Shown here: positions 13,395 through 25,490 of the stretch, piece after piece | Layout: every line of letters begins with the position of its first letter | Numbering within the stretch: the first letter of the stretch is position 1 | Assembly (NCBI GenBank): GCA_950295325.1 | Contig: OX485808.1 | Location: forward strand, 43,175,180 to 43,239,179 | DNA length: 64,000 nucleotides | Direction of reading: 5' to 3' | DNA from: Polytrichum commune | Lineage: Eukaryota; Streptophyta; Polytrichopsida; Polytrichales; Polytrichaceae | Notes under the pieces: model-generated | Told to the model about the DNA's origin: nothing | The model's input: only the letters and a program-made list of their open reading frames with translations | The model's database searches: none | Position numbers and translations under genes: made by a program

Positions 13395-13700
13395 AGTGTG
13401 TTGCCTACATTGAGTATTGTGTTTAGTGTCGTTATGGTAACTTTTATGATCACACTTCATATAAATAGGTTTACAAAAATTGTCATCCCAACTTACAATT
13501 TGTAACAAAATACTTAAAAAGTTTGGTATATTTTGCATCTTAACATTTATGTAATGACATGTTGTCATGGACGAGTGGAATTTGAATGAAAAATCACTTA
13601 GTAAGTGACAATGATTGCAACATTGTATATCGATAATGCCCAATCAATTTACAAGTAGTGACGAATAATGCTAGGTTTACATTAAGGGTCAGTGGCAACT
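13395..13700. repeat. Family B repeat, partial copy
   Basis: This is a diverged copy of the interior of family B. It shares the tttagtgtcgttatggtaac start, the 'cactta gtaagtgacaatg' core and the 'aacattgtatatcgataatg' segment with the copies at about 19367-19660 and 42772-43149 (the last inverted). No intact terminal repeat is seen. Confidence 0.55.
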
Positions 13701-14316
13701 CCATAGGCAGTTTACAATTAGTTTTGAGTAAGACGATAGAATCAGTGCCACTAAATAAGAATGTTAATTATATTGAGGTTGGGCATTCATTGGACATGTT
13801 AATGGTTGATCGGGGTTAATAAATATTAATTATAAAATGTAGTTAGCTACGTTGAATCACACATGACGCATAAGATGAAATATAGTATTGAATATAGTAA
13901 GTGGTGTGTTGGTTTGTGGACGGATTAAGCTATATGGGGTATGGTTCAAAGAGTTAATGGGGATTTTTTTGGATCCATGTGCTAGAACCAAAGGCGAATA
14001 TACTAAGGTTGTGGCAAGCCCTCTCAAGGGTAGGACAAGCTACTATTGCCCTCTATCTTCGGCAATCAACCTTCACTTCCTATCTAAAGATAAGTGAAAC
14101 ATCTATAATGCTTACCCCCATCACTCTCTCATGACTTACATCATTTCTCACTGCCTCGAATTGGCTCTTTCTCTTAGCCTATTGCCATAATTTATTTATG
14201 ATCAACTTTGGCTCTCGGACTCTTAAATCAATCCTTCTCAATCAACTTCTTGACGGTTTATTTGCCTACTTCATCGCTAATGGATATTGTCATCGAACAC
14301 TCAAGACAATATTTTC

Positions 14317-14430
14317 ATTTCAAAGAATATTGCAACATCAATCAATCTCTCATTTCAAAGAATATTGCAACATCAATCAATCTCTCATTTCAAAGAATAT
14401 TGCAACATCAATCAATCTCTCATTTCAAAG
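14317..14430. repeat. 35-bp tandem repeat, about 3.3 copies
   Basis: The unit atttcaaagaatattgcaac... (35 bp) is repeated three times without visible mismatch and followed by a partial copy. The perfect identity suggests a recent expansion. Because 35 is not a multiple of three, it shows up as overlapping short ORFs in all three frames, none of them a gene. Confidence 0.9.
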
Positions 14431-15410
14431 ATTCCAAGACAATTGCACCAATGTCTTGCTCATTTAATCTCATCATTAGAGTTTGAAAAGTTATAGAACC
14501 CAAATCACTTAGTTCTACTAGCCTATTGTCACTTCTCTCAAGCATCTCACTTGAAGAAGAATCAATCCCTGAACTTGATCACTGAGTTTTGGCACGTACA
14601 ATTTATCGATACTCTACGCCGAGGCTATATAAGATTTATTTGTTAAGACAAACGCCTCCCTTCTCTCTAGTCTACCCTCTCCTTAAGGGTGGAAGAAGGT
14701 GGTTGGCCTAACCAACCAACCATTTCCTCCTATTCCCGCTATGGATGTAACCCTAACTTCCATTGTTTGATATTTTATAATTTTAAAAATTTAGCCTACA
14801 AGCCATGCTATAGCCAAAAAACTTGAGATTATAAACACACCTAAATATTTACAAAACAACCTAAACCTAGGCATAAGCATGTTGGGCATGACTTTATGAA
14901 TTCACTAAAACCGTGGACTTCGGAGGGTGATTCATACCCTCTTCATGTCCACACTTTACAAATAACTTTAATGTGGTTGCATTTACATTAAGGGGGGGGG
15001 GGGGGGGGAAGGGGCACACATGTTATGAAATTGTTGGTTTCCCTCACTAACGCCACCTTCCTAGCATTCTAGGAGCTAAATAGAAAAGTTGATTCTTCAT
15101 TGAATTAGTAGCTGGGAACGGGGGTTTGCCTTCCCACCAAATTGTCGCCTCTTGAAAAATGGTGGGGGGGAACATGGCCCATCATTTTGGGACCCAAGTT
15201 TCAAAACATACGGTTTCACCTCTCCAGTTTGAGACGGTTGTTTATGGAAACCTCCAGTTTTGGACATGTGTGGCCCCCACTTCAAACATACATGCCGTTT
15301 CTTGTGTAATTTGGAATATATATATATATATAGATATAGGCTAAATAAGCCAAAGGGTTGGTGTGAGCACCCTTTGGGTCACTCACACTTCATGAAAATA
15401 CAAAAACTTG

Positions 15411-15813
15411 GGGTCGCTTTACACCTAGAGGCTAGGCCAATCCCCCTTGAGGCCGATTGCATAATCCAACGGATCTAGCATAATCTAGCATAGAGCCATT
15501 TATATTTCCACATATTCCAATGGATATGGTTCCCTCAAAAAATAATAGTTTATTTTATTTTAAAAAATAAATTGAAATGTGACATTGACCCTGAGACCAA
15601 GAATTGGCCCTCTATTTTGGGTGCACCCAATTCAACGAGCTCGGGCCGTGTCAGACCATGCATTTTTTGATTAAAAAATTCATACCACCAAATCGACATG
15701 ACTTCTAGGTATAAAGGAGTTGGGTCCGATTTCAGCCTTTTGACCAATCACAAGTGAGGATTTCAAGCCTCTTACACAACGAATTGGCCCGGCCTCTAAG
15801 TGTAAAGAGGCCC
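15411..15813. mobile_element. Tourist-like MITE, subfamily 1, copy 2
   Basis: It begins gggtcgctttacacctagag and ends ctctaagtgtaaagaggccc, flanked by TTG on the left (15408-15410) and TTA on the right (15814-15816). This is a TTA duplication with one substitution. It is 403 bp and inverted relative to 12614-13146, with a central deletion. It is non-coding. Confidence 0.75.
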
Positions 15814-16084
15814 TTATCCTCCAAGAGGATGGATGTATTTCCTGACATGGGCTATTTTCGGTCTCGGCTGAAAGAGCCTAGAAAATGCCATAGCCGTTGA
15901 CCTATTTTATTAAACCCACGTGGGATATAAAATTGTATTGCCTAGGTGGCATCTTGAATTGGGTCAACCTTGAATGCGGACCGGGGCCCACCACCTCTAG
16001 TGTGTCTAGAAGCTCTTCCCCTATTGGCCCATGACATGCCTCCCTTGTCCCTTGGGTAAGGTAGGGAAAATGGGAGAACGTTGA

Positions 16085-16682
16085 AAATAAGTTGATTCGG
16101 CCACAAAGAGTGGCGTGGAATTTGTGCGATGTTTTTCAAGAGACCGATATAGAAGAGGAAATGGCGAGGAATGCGAGTTGTTTAGTAGTTGAATTCTGTG
16201 TACATTATTAGTTACGCTTTTTCAAAGAGGCAAGTAAGTCAAACCCCCCTCTTGCATAATATAGTAAAGTCTCCTTGCTGGTTTGAGCGTCGATTTCTCC
16301 TTCCTCTGCTTGTGAATGCATGTAACATAGTTAACTCGATGTCATCCGAAAGTGATTTCAAGTGGTGTGAAAGATAACCTAATGTAAGGTGGATATATGG
16401 AAAACGATGAAAACAAGCTATTTTGTAAAGAAAGATTGGCTTGGAATTTGCATAATCTTTTTAAAGAGATGGAGTAGAGGAAATGATGAGGAATGCAAGT
16501 TGTTTTGTAATTTTATTCATGGTAAATTAATTGGTTACATTTTCCCAAAGAAGCAAATAACTCAAAACCCTTCTTTGTACACTAGAGTATTCTTAATTTG
16601 AGCATCAAAATGTCCCATTGCACACAAACTGGTTAACTCAATGGCACCCAAAAGTGATCACGAGTGACATGAAACAACACCT
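16085..16682. repeat. Tandem duplication of about 300 bp
   Basis: Two diverged direct copies (about 16085-16380 and 16400-16682). They share in order 'gatgaggaatgcaagttgtt', 'caaagaagcaaata', 'tttgagcatc' and 'ttaactcaatg...aaagtgat' blocks. There is no ORF of interest and the origin is unknown. Confidence 0.6.
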
Positions 16683-17869
16683 ATCCAGCCAATCATTGCA
16701 TCTGACTTTTCACAATAACCTTTTCAGGCCACCACTTTTACAACGTTTTGGATCCACACAATAATCATTCTACCCATAGGTTAGTGCACCAGTACTGGTC
16801 GTTCATTATTTTAGGTTTTCTACCTTATCAGGCCAATGAATGCATTTGGCCTATCATTGCATCCTTTTTAAGCCACAACTTTTATAATTAACCTTGGTCC
16901 ACACAAGATATCATTACACTCCTAGTATGGTGCACCAATAGTGCTCATACACTGCTTTTCTACCTTGGGGGCGAGTGTCCAAAGAGATCAAGAATCAAGC
17001 CCAACACATGTTGCAAAGAAGTAAAGACACCCTATCCTCCTAAAACTCACCCTTGAGATACACAACATTGTTACAAATAGGCTTATAGTGCTGCCCCCCC
17101 CCCCTCCCAAAAAAAGAATGAGGTAATAGCAGTTGTTCCATAACCATGTTGAATAAACTTGCGACTAGCTATGATCAAGGTGAAGCATCCCCTTGATAAT
17201 GGCAACATTAGAGGTTGGTGTCGTCTCTATATGTACACTACTTCCCTTAATAATATTTATAGTGTGAGGCACACACTATAGAGTTTCCCAAGGTAGACTT
17301 CATTGTAGACCTACCCACGATATTCACATGTTGGAAATGTTTCAATATGACAAACACCATGTGCTCTATTTGTAATGGTAGGTAGGAGAAGACTTCCATG
17401 TTAGAGTATTGGAATCCTCATCCAAGTCGATATTTGTAGTTTATTATTGTCATGTCTTTGGTTCAAGTGCCAAGGAATCCTTCACATCATTAGGTTCACC
17501 TAGTACTAGGTCTCTCTTAACATTAGGTTACATGTTTAACAAGCTTTGTGGATTTGGATCATGGACTTCAACCAACAAGTAAGTGTATTACATAAGATAG
17601 TCGAGCCTAAAAGTGACACTTTAAGAAAATTTTATCTATTTGAAGCACGTTAAAAAGTTTGGAGATTTTTTTGATTGTTTTTGTAGATGAGCGAATCTAC
17701 ACGAAATCTATAAAAGAAATTCAATAATAATTTGCATGCAACTTATGTAAATTCGCAAATTTGTTTGAAGAAACGAGCCTTTCACTTTTCACTAGGGGGT
17801 TTCAATGATGTTGGATTGCTAGGTGAGAATCATCACAAAATCAAACTTATTGCGGATGATGATCTTCTA

Positions 17870-18270
17870 TTAAACAAAGACGTTTCTTAGTGTTTCTACT
17901 TGAGACTCAATGGACCCATCTCACAGGGATAACTCAATGGATGATTGTATCGAGGTGAAACTCTTGACCGAAGTGGTATGTGGTTTGAAAGAGATTGGAC
18001 TATGTTCTCAAATCAATAGAACCATTCTAAGTTCAATAGTCTATATGGCCACCTAATGAGCACAAGCATCTCCACTTTGATAATGAATAGGATATTCATA
18101 CAAGCACTAGAATTCATGAGGGAAGTGGCAACGGCCTCGAATTTAGATTTGTTAATCATCTTGTACTAATCACGTGTTCCAAACCTTCGAGAAGCACTCT
18201 AGTTGTTAGAATAACCATGCAAGACCCATCTACCTTATTTCAATGTAAGGGGGGTTGGACATAATCACTT
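17870..18270. repeat. Family D dispersed repeat copy
   Basis: It contains the family blocks 'gattggactatgttctcaaa', 'accattctaagttcaatag' and 'gttaatcatcttgtactaat'. The same succession occurs at about 58860-59175 in the flippase intron and, more diverged, at several other sites. It is non-coding. Confidence 0.5.
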
Positions 18271-18284
18271 GAGACCCTTGTAAC

Positions 18285-18429
18285 ATTATTTAGATCCATA
18301 ACAATGTTTTGTGGGACTAGAAATATTCCACGAAATATTCCCTATATCCATTATAAATATAGGGAACATCCAAGTATATTCCATGGAACATTGTTAGTCC
18401 CACAAGACATTGTTATCGATCTAAATAAT
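18285..18429. mobile_element. Short foldback MITE, copy 1
   Basis: Arms of about 35 bp (attatttagatccataacaa... and ...ttgttatcgatctaaataat) flank a centre that also folds (ccctatat / atataggg). The total is 145 bp. A diverged second copy lies at about 40420-40554. It is too small to code for anything. Confidence 0.7.
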
Positions 18430-18739
18430 GATGCTATGCTAGTGTTTCCATGTCCAACCGATTATATGTTGACATCTTTCAATTTTTCTTTATCAGTTTG
18501 AGATATATTCTTTAAATTCCTTTAAAACGATCGGTAATTTTCCCGAAGTCTTGAACCTCAACCGGTTATTGCTCAAGCTCAACTGGGTTCATCTGTAAGT
18601 AGCTGTTGGTTTTCCCCTTTCATTGCCTTGTTTAATGGCTCAATACAGTACACTTGCAAGTTGCTCACAGGGCCAGGCTTCTAGAAGAGAGGTTAGTTAT
18701 ATTCTTATAATAATATTAATGGTGGTAATAGTAGTGTAG

Positions 18740-19660
18740 TAGTACAACACTAGATATGAAATTTAGGGCCACTTCACACATGAGCCAAGAGCCGTGACCT
18801 TCTAATGGTGAGGACCCTTGACTCTCATCCAAAGGGCGTACCATGGGTGTTGGGAAAGCCGTTTTATGTAGTCTTGGGCCCTCAAGCAGTGTGTGAAGTG
18901 AGAATGAACCATGTTGCGGGACCATTGCATATTCTGTTGGCGGAAAAAGAGGGGAGGATTTGGTTTAATATAATATGTCTCCAAGTTTATCAATTTAAGA
19001 TAATTACTTGGTGGTGTTTGTTTGTCTTGGAATCTATCTTGGAATCTATTATAGAATATGGCATGTAGTCTGTCTTGAAATATGTCTTGCTGGAAAAATA
19101 TTAAAAAAATCATGGTCTCCCGGAATTTGCATCAAGCCCACCTCTTGGAGGTGGGTCTGACGCAAATTCCGGTAGACCATGCACCCTTATCCACAACCAG
19201 CCATGTAGGATTCCATGTAGACTTTTCATCCACGAACTTTTATTTGGACCTTTAGACCTTCACCTCCTAGTGTGAAGTGAACTTGGATGGTCTCTGCCTT
19301 TTCGACCAATGAGAGCTCTTACATTGCCATGGTCAAGGGCCTTCAACCTTATGTGTGAAGTGGCCCTTAGTGTCATATGGTATTTTATGTCGCTATGGTA
19401 TCTTTTTGGATGACACTTCTTATGATTAAGTGAACAAATATTGTCATTGATGATGGACGAGTTCGTCCATTGGCCAAATCCGCACCTTCTCTTGTCATCA
19501 ACTTACATGTGTGATGAAATATTGTCATGAATGGTTGAAATTTGGATGAATAATCACTCGATAAGTGACAGTAACTGCAACATTGTAAATCTATAATACC
19601 CCAAAGAACTTACAAGGCATGACAAATAATGTTGGGTTAACATTCGGTCATCATCAATAT
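18740..19660. mobile_element. Family B TIR element interrupted by a Tourist-like MITE
   Basis: The sequence acactagatatgaaattta up to 18765 and gtgtcatatggtattttatg from 19370 together match the uninterrupted terminal region of the family B copy at 42772-43149 (inverted there). The MITE at 18766-19366 therefore landed inside this element. The right half continues to about 19660 and then diverges. Confidence 0.7.
18766..19366. mobile_element. Tourist-like MITE, subfamily 2, copy 1
   Basis: It begins gggccacttcacacatgag and ends ttatgtgtgaagtggccc, with TTA on both sides (18763-18765 and 19367-19369). It is 601 bp. It contains an internal inverted pair (gtctcccggaatttgc / gcaaattccggtagac near 19111-19168). 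It is non-coding; copy 2 is at 20822-21320. Confidence 0.82.
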
Positions 19661-20479
19661 TTTAGCATCAACCCATCCCAACTACAAGCCTTGCTAAAAC
19701 TATGGAGATTCACTTTCAAAATGACCATTCTAGGCCTTTTCAAAGTCCAAGAATTGAGCACACTTTTGTGTTCACATGGAGTCTCAAATCCCAACTTTTT
19801 AGCCTCATGAAGCCATTTAAATATGGTTAATTATCATTGAAGTTGTATCTCGATTGTTTTATGCAAAAATATGCGCCGGACTTGTGTTGAGAGTTGGGTC
19901 TAGCTTTTTGTTCAACCCAACTTTTGACACAAGTCCCAAGCCTCACCTCCAAAAAGCGTTGCCATGTAAGCACCCATGCCATACATGGGTCTTAGGACTT
20001 GGGGCCCATGTGGAGTGGTCAGTTCCTACTCCCATGCTCTCAACATATGAGATTGCATGGATTGAGCTCAAGTACTTGGGATTTAGGACTTGGGACCCAT
20101 GTGAACCAACCCTTAGTTCTTTTGCGGGCCTTTGGAATCTTCCAATGTGCAACTTCCCTCTTTCATCCGTTTGATAAAGGGTACCTGGTAATTATGGGAA
20201 ATATATAAGGCTTTGAGATTTTGATGTCTCACATGATGAGCATGTTGAGGTACATGGGTTCTAAATGGTTATTTTATTATGTTTGCTATGAAATACAACT
20301 CCAATTGCAACCCAACACTTTGGTGAATCCGCAAATTTGGATGAAGAAGCCATGTTTAAAGGAAACCTAATGCCCACATTAAATTGATATGACTTTCCAA
20401 AAACGACACCCAAGAAACCATATATTTTCAGTCATGTAATCCCCTCCCCCCCCATTATGTCGACTACTGAGTCTAAGAA

Positions 20480-20570
20480 AAGGTAACAAATAGTGATCAC
20501 ATAGTCCAATCTCTTTTAATATATATGCATTTTGTTTGGGTGTCGAGTCTTAGATGCACAAACAACTAAT
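20480..20570. repeat. Family D repeat fragment (inverted)
   Basis: A short segment with 'cacatagtccaatctctttt' and 'gggtgtcgagtcttagat', the reverse complement of the family D core. The remainder of the family is not recognisable here. Confidence 0.4.
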
Positions 20571-20821
20571 TATTCATTTCCTTACTTGTTCATTTAGAAT
20601 GCAATCTACATCAACATGTGCAATTAGGTTGCCATTTTACATGTGTAAATTATCTTAAATCAAAATTGGATTACAAGAAACTTATAATTTTGCTTATACA
20701 AGTATATAGCAACCATAACAATAAAATATTCAATATAGTGTGGAACGTCAATAAATTAGTGCATGACAACCTATCGGTGTACATATTAGCGTAGTGTTGA
20801 GCAATGATGTGTTGGTGCTCA

Positions 20822-21320
20822 GGGCCACTTCACATACAAGCCAAGAGTTGTGACCATGAAATTGTGAGAGCCCAAAAGAAAGTGTCCAAAGGCCGTCCCA
20901 AGACACCTACAAGCTCATGTAGTGTGGTCACGGATTCTCAAGTGTAGTGTGAAGTCATACGTTACGGGCCCTCAACCGAATGCTATTTCAATGAATTTTC
21001 TATTCATGTGGGTCCTCACACATGGTAAAATAGAGTTAATCAACGGTTGTGAGCAATTGGAGTGCCATGGTCTCATGGTTTTGTGTTAGACCTACCTCCA
21101 AGAGGTGATTTTTGAAAACAATCCAAGTGATCATGAAACATGATCCATTCGATGCCATGTAGGAATCCATGTAGACTTTACATCCATCTTGCATTCACCT
21201 ACTCCATTGGTCCCTCAAGCGTAGTGTGAAGTGAACTTGGACCGGCTCCGCCTTTTCCACCAACATGAGTGCTTGAAGTGTAATGGTCACGGGCTCTCAG
21301 TCTCGTGTGTGAAGTGGCCT
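20822..21320. mobile_element. Tourist-like MITE, subfamily 2, copy 2
   Basis: It begins gggccacttcacatacaagc and ends cgtgtgtgaagtggcct, flanked by TCA and TTA, a one-base-diverged TTA duplication. It is 499 bp, in the same orientation as 18766-19366 and similar along its length. Its right end is only 47 bp from the Mutator-like element. Confidence 0.78.
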
Positions 21321-21358
21321 TTAGACAACGAGCTTGTGCCATTGACCTCATGCGGATG

Positions 21359-21367
21359 CAAACTTTT
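21359..21367. repeat. Left target-site duplication of the Mutator-like element
   Basis: The sequence caaactttt directly precedes the left terminal inverted repeat and is identical to 34538-34546. Nine bases is the typical Mutator-superfamily duplication length. Confidence 0.92.
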
Positions 21368-21617
21368 CCCTAACATTACCCAACCCAACAGTCATAATTG
21401 CATTCCGGTTCTCGAGGCTCGACAGAGGGGTGTCAGGGGTACTATGTGGGCGACCTGCTCCCAGGCCAGGCCGGCGCCCCAGCATGCAGCCCCGTGCGCC
21501 ATGCTGGCACCGGTTGCCCCTGTCTCCACGCTGGCACCGGTGCCACGCTGTCTCCCAGTTGCAACGTGTCGCCGGCCGCGCCACGTCCCCATGCCCATCC
21601 TCGAGGGTCGCCCATGC
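21368..21617 (+). repeat. Left terminal inverted repeat of the Mutator-like element
   Basis: 250 bp, strongly GC-rich after the first 70 bp, and closely matching the reverse complement of 34272-34537. It includes a small internal minisatellite based on cacgctggcaccggt. Weaker similarity to the right arm continues to about 21790. The ORFs across it on both strands are products of its composition, not genes. Confidence 0.92.
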
Positions 21618-21984
21618 CCTTGCGCCTCATCATGGCATGGGCCTCGGTATGGCCATGGCCTACACCCCCATCCCTACTGGTCATCCAGCCGCCCTCGGGG
21701 AGCGCGTATTTTCAAACATACAATGAACCACTCCTGATGCTTGTCTGTAACCTGCTCATTCTGTGGAGACTACAAATTTTTGTTGCAATGGAGAGTGATA
21801 CACTTGAGCAATGATGCGCACAAGGGTTTAGGACAAGATCACCTCATTGCTAGTTTCTTTTCGGGGTTCCTTTGCTTTCATGCTTCTGATTAATCGCAAC
21901 ATGCCCATTCACTAAACAATCTGCATTTCTGTAGCACTGGATTCTCTTGAATGTAATGATGCGACCTCTCCCTTTTCTTGTACT

Positions 21985-22250
21985 GAAGGTATATGTCGAC
22001 AAGTAGATCATTGTGCTTTCATCAGATCTGCACTCAACAATGCAGATCTGCTCTTCTCTTGCATGTAATGACAAGGTATATGTCGACATTGTGCTTTCAT
22101 TAGATCTGCACTCAACAATGCAAATATGCTCCTGTCTTGCATGTAATGATGTGAACCCAACACACATCTGCTCCTCTATTGCAGCCACTGATGTGACCCC
22201 AACGCAAATCTGCTCCTGTATTGCATCCTCGCAGACGAACCCAACAATCG
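21985..22250. repeat. Subterminal direct repeats in the left arm
   Basis: Units of about 60-85 bp contain agatctgcactcaacaatgc, 'ctgctc(t/c)t..cttgcatgtaatga' and 'tatatgtcgaca'. Two close copies (about 21990-22075 and 22076-22150) and two shorter derivatives are seen up to 22250. Subterminal repeats of this kind can serve as transposase-binding sites in TIR elements; that role is inference here. Confidence 0.65.
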
Positions 22251-22471
22251 CCCTCACTCATTGTGCTTTCCATATATGATATTAGATCTGCAGTACACCA
22301 TCGCGCGTGTTTGACTGTAACCTATCCATTTTCTGGTCACTCCCCACCTTGTGCCAGCTTTAGGGTTCTCCTCACTGCTTTTCATTTTTTGGTCACTCCT
22401 CACTTGGGTTAGGACGTTGTTACATGCACGACCAGCTGTAGGTGCTCGAAGTGCTCTAGAAGACAACATCA

Positions 22472-25247
22472 ATGGGATCCTGTGCTGAATTGTCAACTGC
22501 ACTAGATGTTATCCGAGATGGAGACCATGCCACTGAACGCACACTTCGCACTCCGTTGGCCGTGGATCCCTCCTATGAGTCTACATACCGGGAGGCACAC
22601 AAAGGGGAGTTTCAGCGGCTCCTCAGTTTGGTCCAGAGACCTCAAGCGGGAGCCTTCATGCACAGTGACCTATCGTGGGCAAGGCAAATCCGCCTGAAAG
22701 GGAGGAGGAGTGACCCCAAGACTCATGCAGCAACTTCGGTTGCATACATACCTTGGGCAAGAGTGCAGGATTTTCTCAAAGGTGAGGAGGCCCGCCTTGA
22801 TACTCCCTGCAAATTCGTTTGCTAAGGCACTCCATCGAACATACAAGGGAAACTAGTGTTCCCCCGTTGGAATAGCTATTCTGACGTCATCAGGTGTGTT
22901 TGTAATATGCAATTCCAATTCCATTTTCCCCGTTGCAATGTTACGACACAAAAACTTATATGGGCGTCTGGTGCCTGATATTCCCTTGCCGCACTTGTTG
23001 TCTGCCACATGTATCACTGCCAGTATGGGCCAAATGACAATGCCTCGCACATTCCAGTTGTTACAAAGGAAATGTACCAGAAGAAAAGAAAACTCGACTC
23101 CAAGGGCAAATATGTTCCAAATGGAAAGGGACACTCAGGTCCTCGCACGTCTGCGAGGATGAGAGGATTTGGGCAACGAAGGGGTTGCCAATGTGGTTTT
23201 GTTGTCAAACGACTATACCTTGAGCCCTCGATTGCAGAAGTAACGTACCATCAGATGCAACATGTCAACTTGGAAAGAATCTTCTGCCATGGCGTTACAA
23301 AGAGCGGCCATAAAAGCAGATTCTCTAGCCATCTCTCACCGCATGTTCGGGAATTCATCATGACTCATCTACGTTTGGATTTGTCCATCCCGCAAATAAT
23401 GGCAAAGCATAGGAAACGCTTCCTTGAAGTGTGTGAAAGGGGGGAAGAGCTTACAAGGGACCTCTTCATTTCTGACCAAGACATCCGTAACGTCGCTGGC
23501 CGCCTGGCAATAGAGACCTTCAAACGCGACAACAACAATGCAAAATTTGTTCGCATGTGGGTGCAAGAACATCCCCACCTCGTCTTCTACTACAAAGAAT
23601 CTGGCGTGCATGTTCGCGGCACTATTACACGCGACAACATTCCATTCACAATAGGTATCCAAACTGCGTGGCAACAAGATATGATGGTCAAGCACGGACA
23701 TAAAAAGGCTGTCTCCATTGATGCCACATTTGCAACAAATGAAAACAATATTTGTTGCTATCATGCTCCATGAACTCTCAAGTTACAGACTGTCAGAGGT
23801 ACTTGCTTTGCCAGATTCCATGTTACAACGGTGTTATCTGTAACATCTACCATCCCCCAGCATGTAATGTTATTATTTTTCCTTGTTATTGCAGTTTCCG
23901 CTCTACACCTTGATGGTGTTTGATGACTGGCTGAACGAAGTACCCGTGGCATACATTATTACATCGAGTTCCAAGCAACCCGATCTTGAACCATGGATGA
24001 CGGCGCTCAAGACGAAATTGGTGTCAGTGCAATCGGATTGGATGCCGAATGCTTTCATCACAGATTGTGCGCAGGCTGAGATCGGAGGGTTGCAATCAGT
24101 ATGGCCCGGAGTGAAAGTCTTTCTTTGCCTTTGGCATGTTCGTCGTGCATGGTTGAAACAGGCGGTGGCAAGAATTAAGGACCATGCTATCCGGGCTGGT
24201 GTGCTGAAAGGATTGGGTCGTATTATGTACGATACAAAGTGCCCCCAAGGAGATGAAATGGGGCCTTGGGCTCTTCGCCAACTCTCCGCTCTCATGGATA
24301 GCTTCTCCATTGTGACCAATTTTTGGGCGTATTTCAACAAACAATGGGCTGATAAGACCAATATGTGGGTTGTGGGGCATCGTAACCTGCCTTATGCTGG
24401 GCAGGACACAAATGCGGCAATCGAGAGCTACCACTCTAACCTTAAAGCCACCTTGCGTGCCTCAAAAGGAAGAGCGTATGGACGTCGTCTAGAGTGGGTC
24501 ATATACGAGCTGACGGAGGAAATCCTCTCCCACTATTGGTACCAGGCCATGAGGAAACAACATGGGTTCGTCCCCAACTTAAAACAGGAGCAATTCGTTA
24601 TCAATGCGGTTCTGAAAGCGAGAGAAATTTCGGACAGTTGTGTCACTCTCCCCATTGCGGATGACGCCCCAGCCATTGTAACCTCCAAGACAAACTCAGC
24701 TAAACGGTACTCTGTGTACAACCCAGACTGTGAGTGGGGTTGTTGTGACTGCGTGTGGGCGCTCAAGGGAAACATTTGCAAACATCAGATCAAAGTACTG
24801 ATGATGCTCCATCCTAGCCTAGCCGAAGGAACCATCACACGTTACTGTGGGTCCCTTGCAGGCACAACCAAAGGCGGCCGTGGTAACATGTTGGACCCTG
24901 TTGTGCATTTTCCATATGCTTGTTACGACACTGGATTAGCAGTGCCCACCTCCACACCCATTCTTGCTAGTGGCAGCCAACGTGTCCAACCATCTCATGA
25001 AGACATCGAATCCCATGTTCGCAACCTCGCAACACAGTTCTTGGACCTGACCACGGGTGATACTTTCCTGCTGAAGCACCTCCTGGTAGACCTGCACGTT
25101 GTAAGGGGGAAGCAACAGACATTGTTGGCTCAGATCAAACATGGGTTGGTTGAGCCCTCCCAAGTGGACTTGCATTTCTTGCCCATCAACGATGGCAGCA
25201 ACATGTCCCTCAAGCACAGGAAGGACTTTCTGGCCAAACGTCGGTAA
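22472..25247 (+). pseudogene. MULE transposase with SWIM zinc finger, probably damaged
   Basis: It catalyses cut-and-paste movement of Mutator elements. Coding blocks: 22472 to about 22893, about 23011 to 23753, and 23895-25247. A GCM1/FAR1-like N-terminal Cys/His arrangement is suggested by YHC, CQCGFVVKRL and YHQMQH. The DDE triad is visible: Asp in SIDATFATNENN (codon 23720), Asp in ITDCAQAE (codon 24063) followed by CLWHVRRAW, and Glu in NAAIESYHSNL (codon 24423). A SWIM finger, CDCVW...CKHQ, lies near 24740-24786. Three defects are seen: an in-frame TAA at 22823-22825 after which the same frame continues with GTPSNIQGKLVFP; the expected splice acceptor before 23011 reads cacat instead of cacag; and the donor at 23754 (phase 1) does not match the acceptor before 23895 (phase 0). 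Undetected introns could explain some of these. The family call is secure; functionality is doubtful. Confidence 0.85.
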
Positions 25248-25266
25248 CTAACTAGTGACAGTCAAC

Positions 25267-25358
25267 CACGTGTCGTAACACTGGCATGTTACAACATGGC
25301 CTGCACGTTACGACACATGCCACACGTGTGTTCACGTGCTGAGGTCTAGGGTATATAA
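25267..25358 (+). promoter_or_regulatory. TATA box with three CACGTG motifs
   Basis: A TATATAA at 25352-25358 lies 133 bp before the ATG at 25491. Upstream are three palindromic CACGTG (G-box) motifs at 25267, 25323 and 25333 and an ATGTTACA at 25286. The arrangement looks like a plant core promoter reading right, separate from the transposase gene that ends at 25247. Confidence 0.6.
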
Positions 25359-25490
25359 GGTCACGACCAGCCCTCAAGGAGACAGGTTCCATTCGTCCGC
25401 TTTAGTTTCGTATGGTTAGGCAAGAGGTTGCATTAGCATTAGCACTCTCCACCATCTCCCTCCTCCTTTATACCCCACTTTCCCGCATCC

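Noticed and set aside
14198-14496. Three overlapping ORFs with FQRILQHQSI-like repeats
   Set aside because: Produced by a 35-bp tandem repeat read in three frames; no other support.
21390-21740. Several overlapping ORFs on both strands in the left GC-rich arm (up to 168 codons)
   Set aside because: They lie in the terminal inverted repeat, recur at 34226-34584, and are Pro/Arg/Ala/Cys-rich in all frames as expected from GC-rich sequence. They show no domain.
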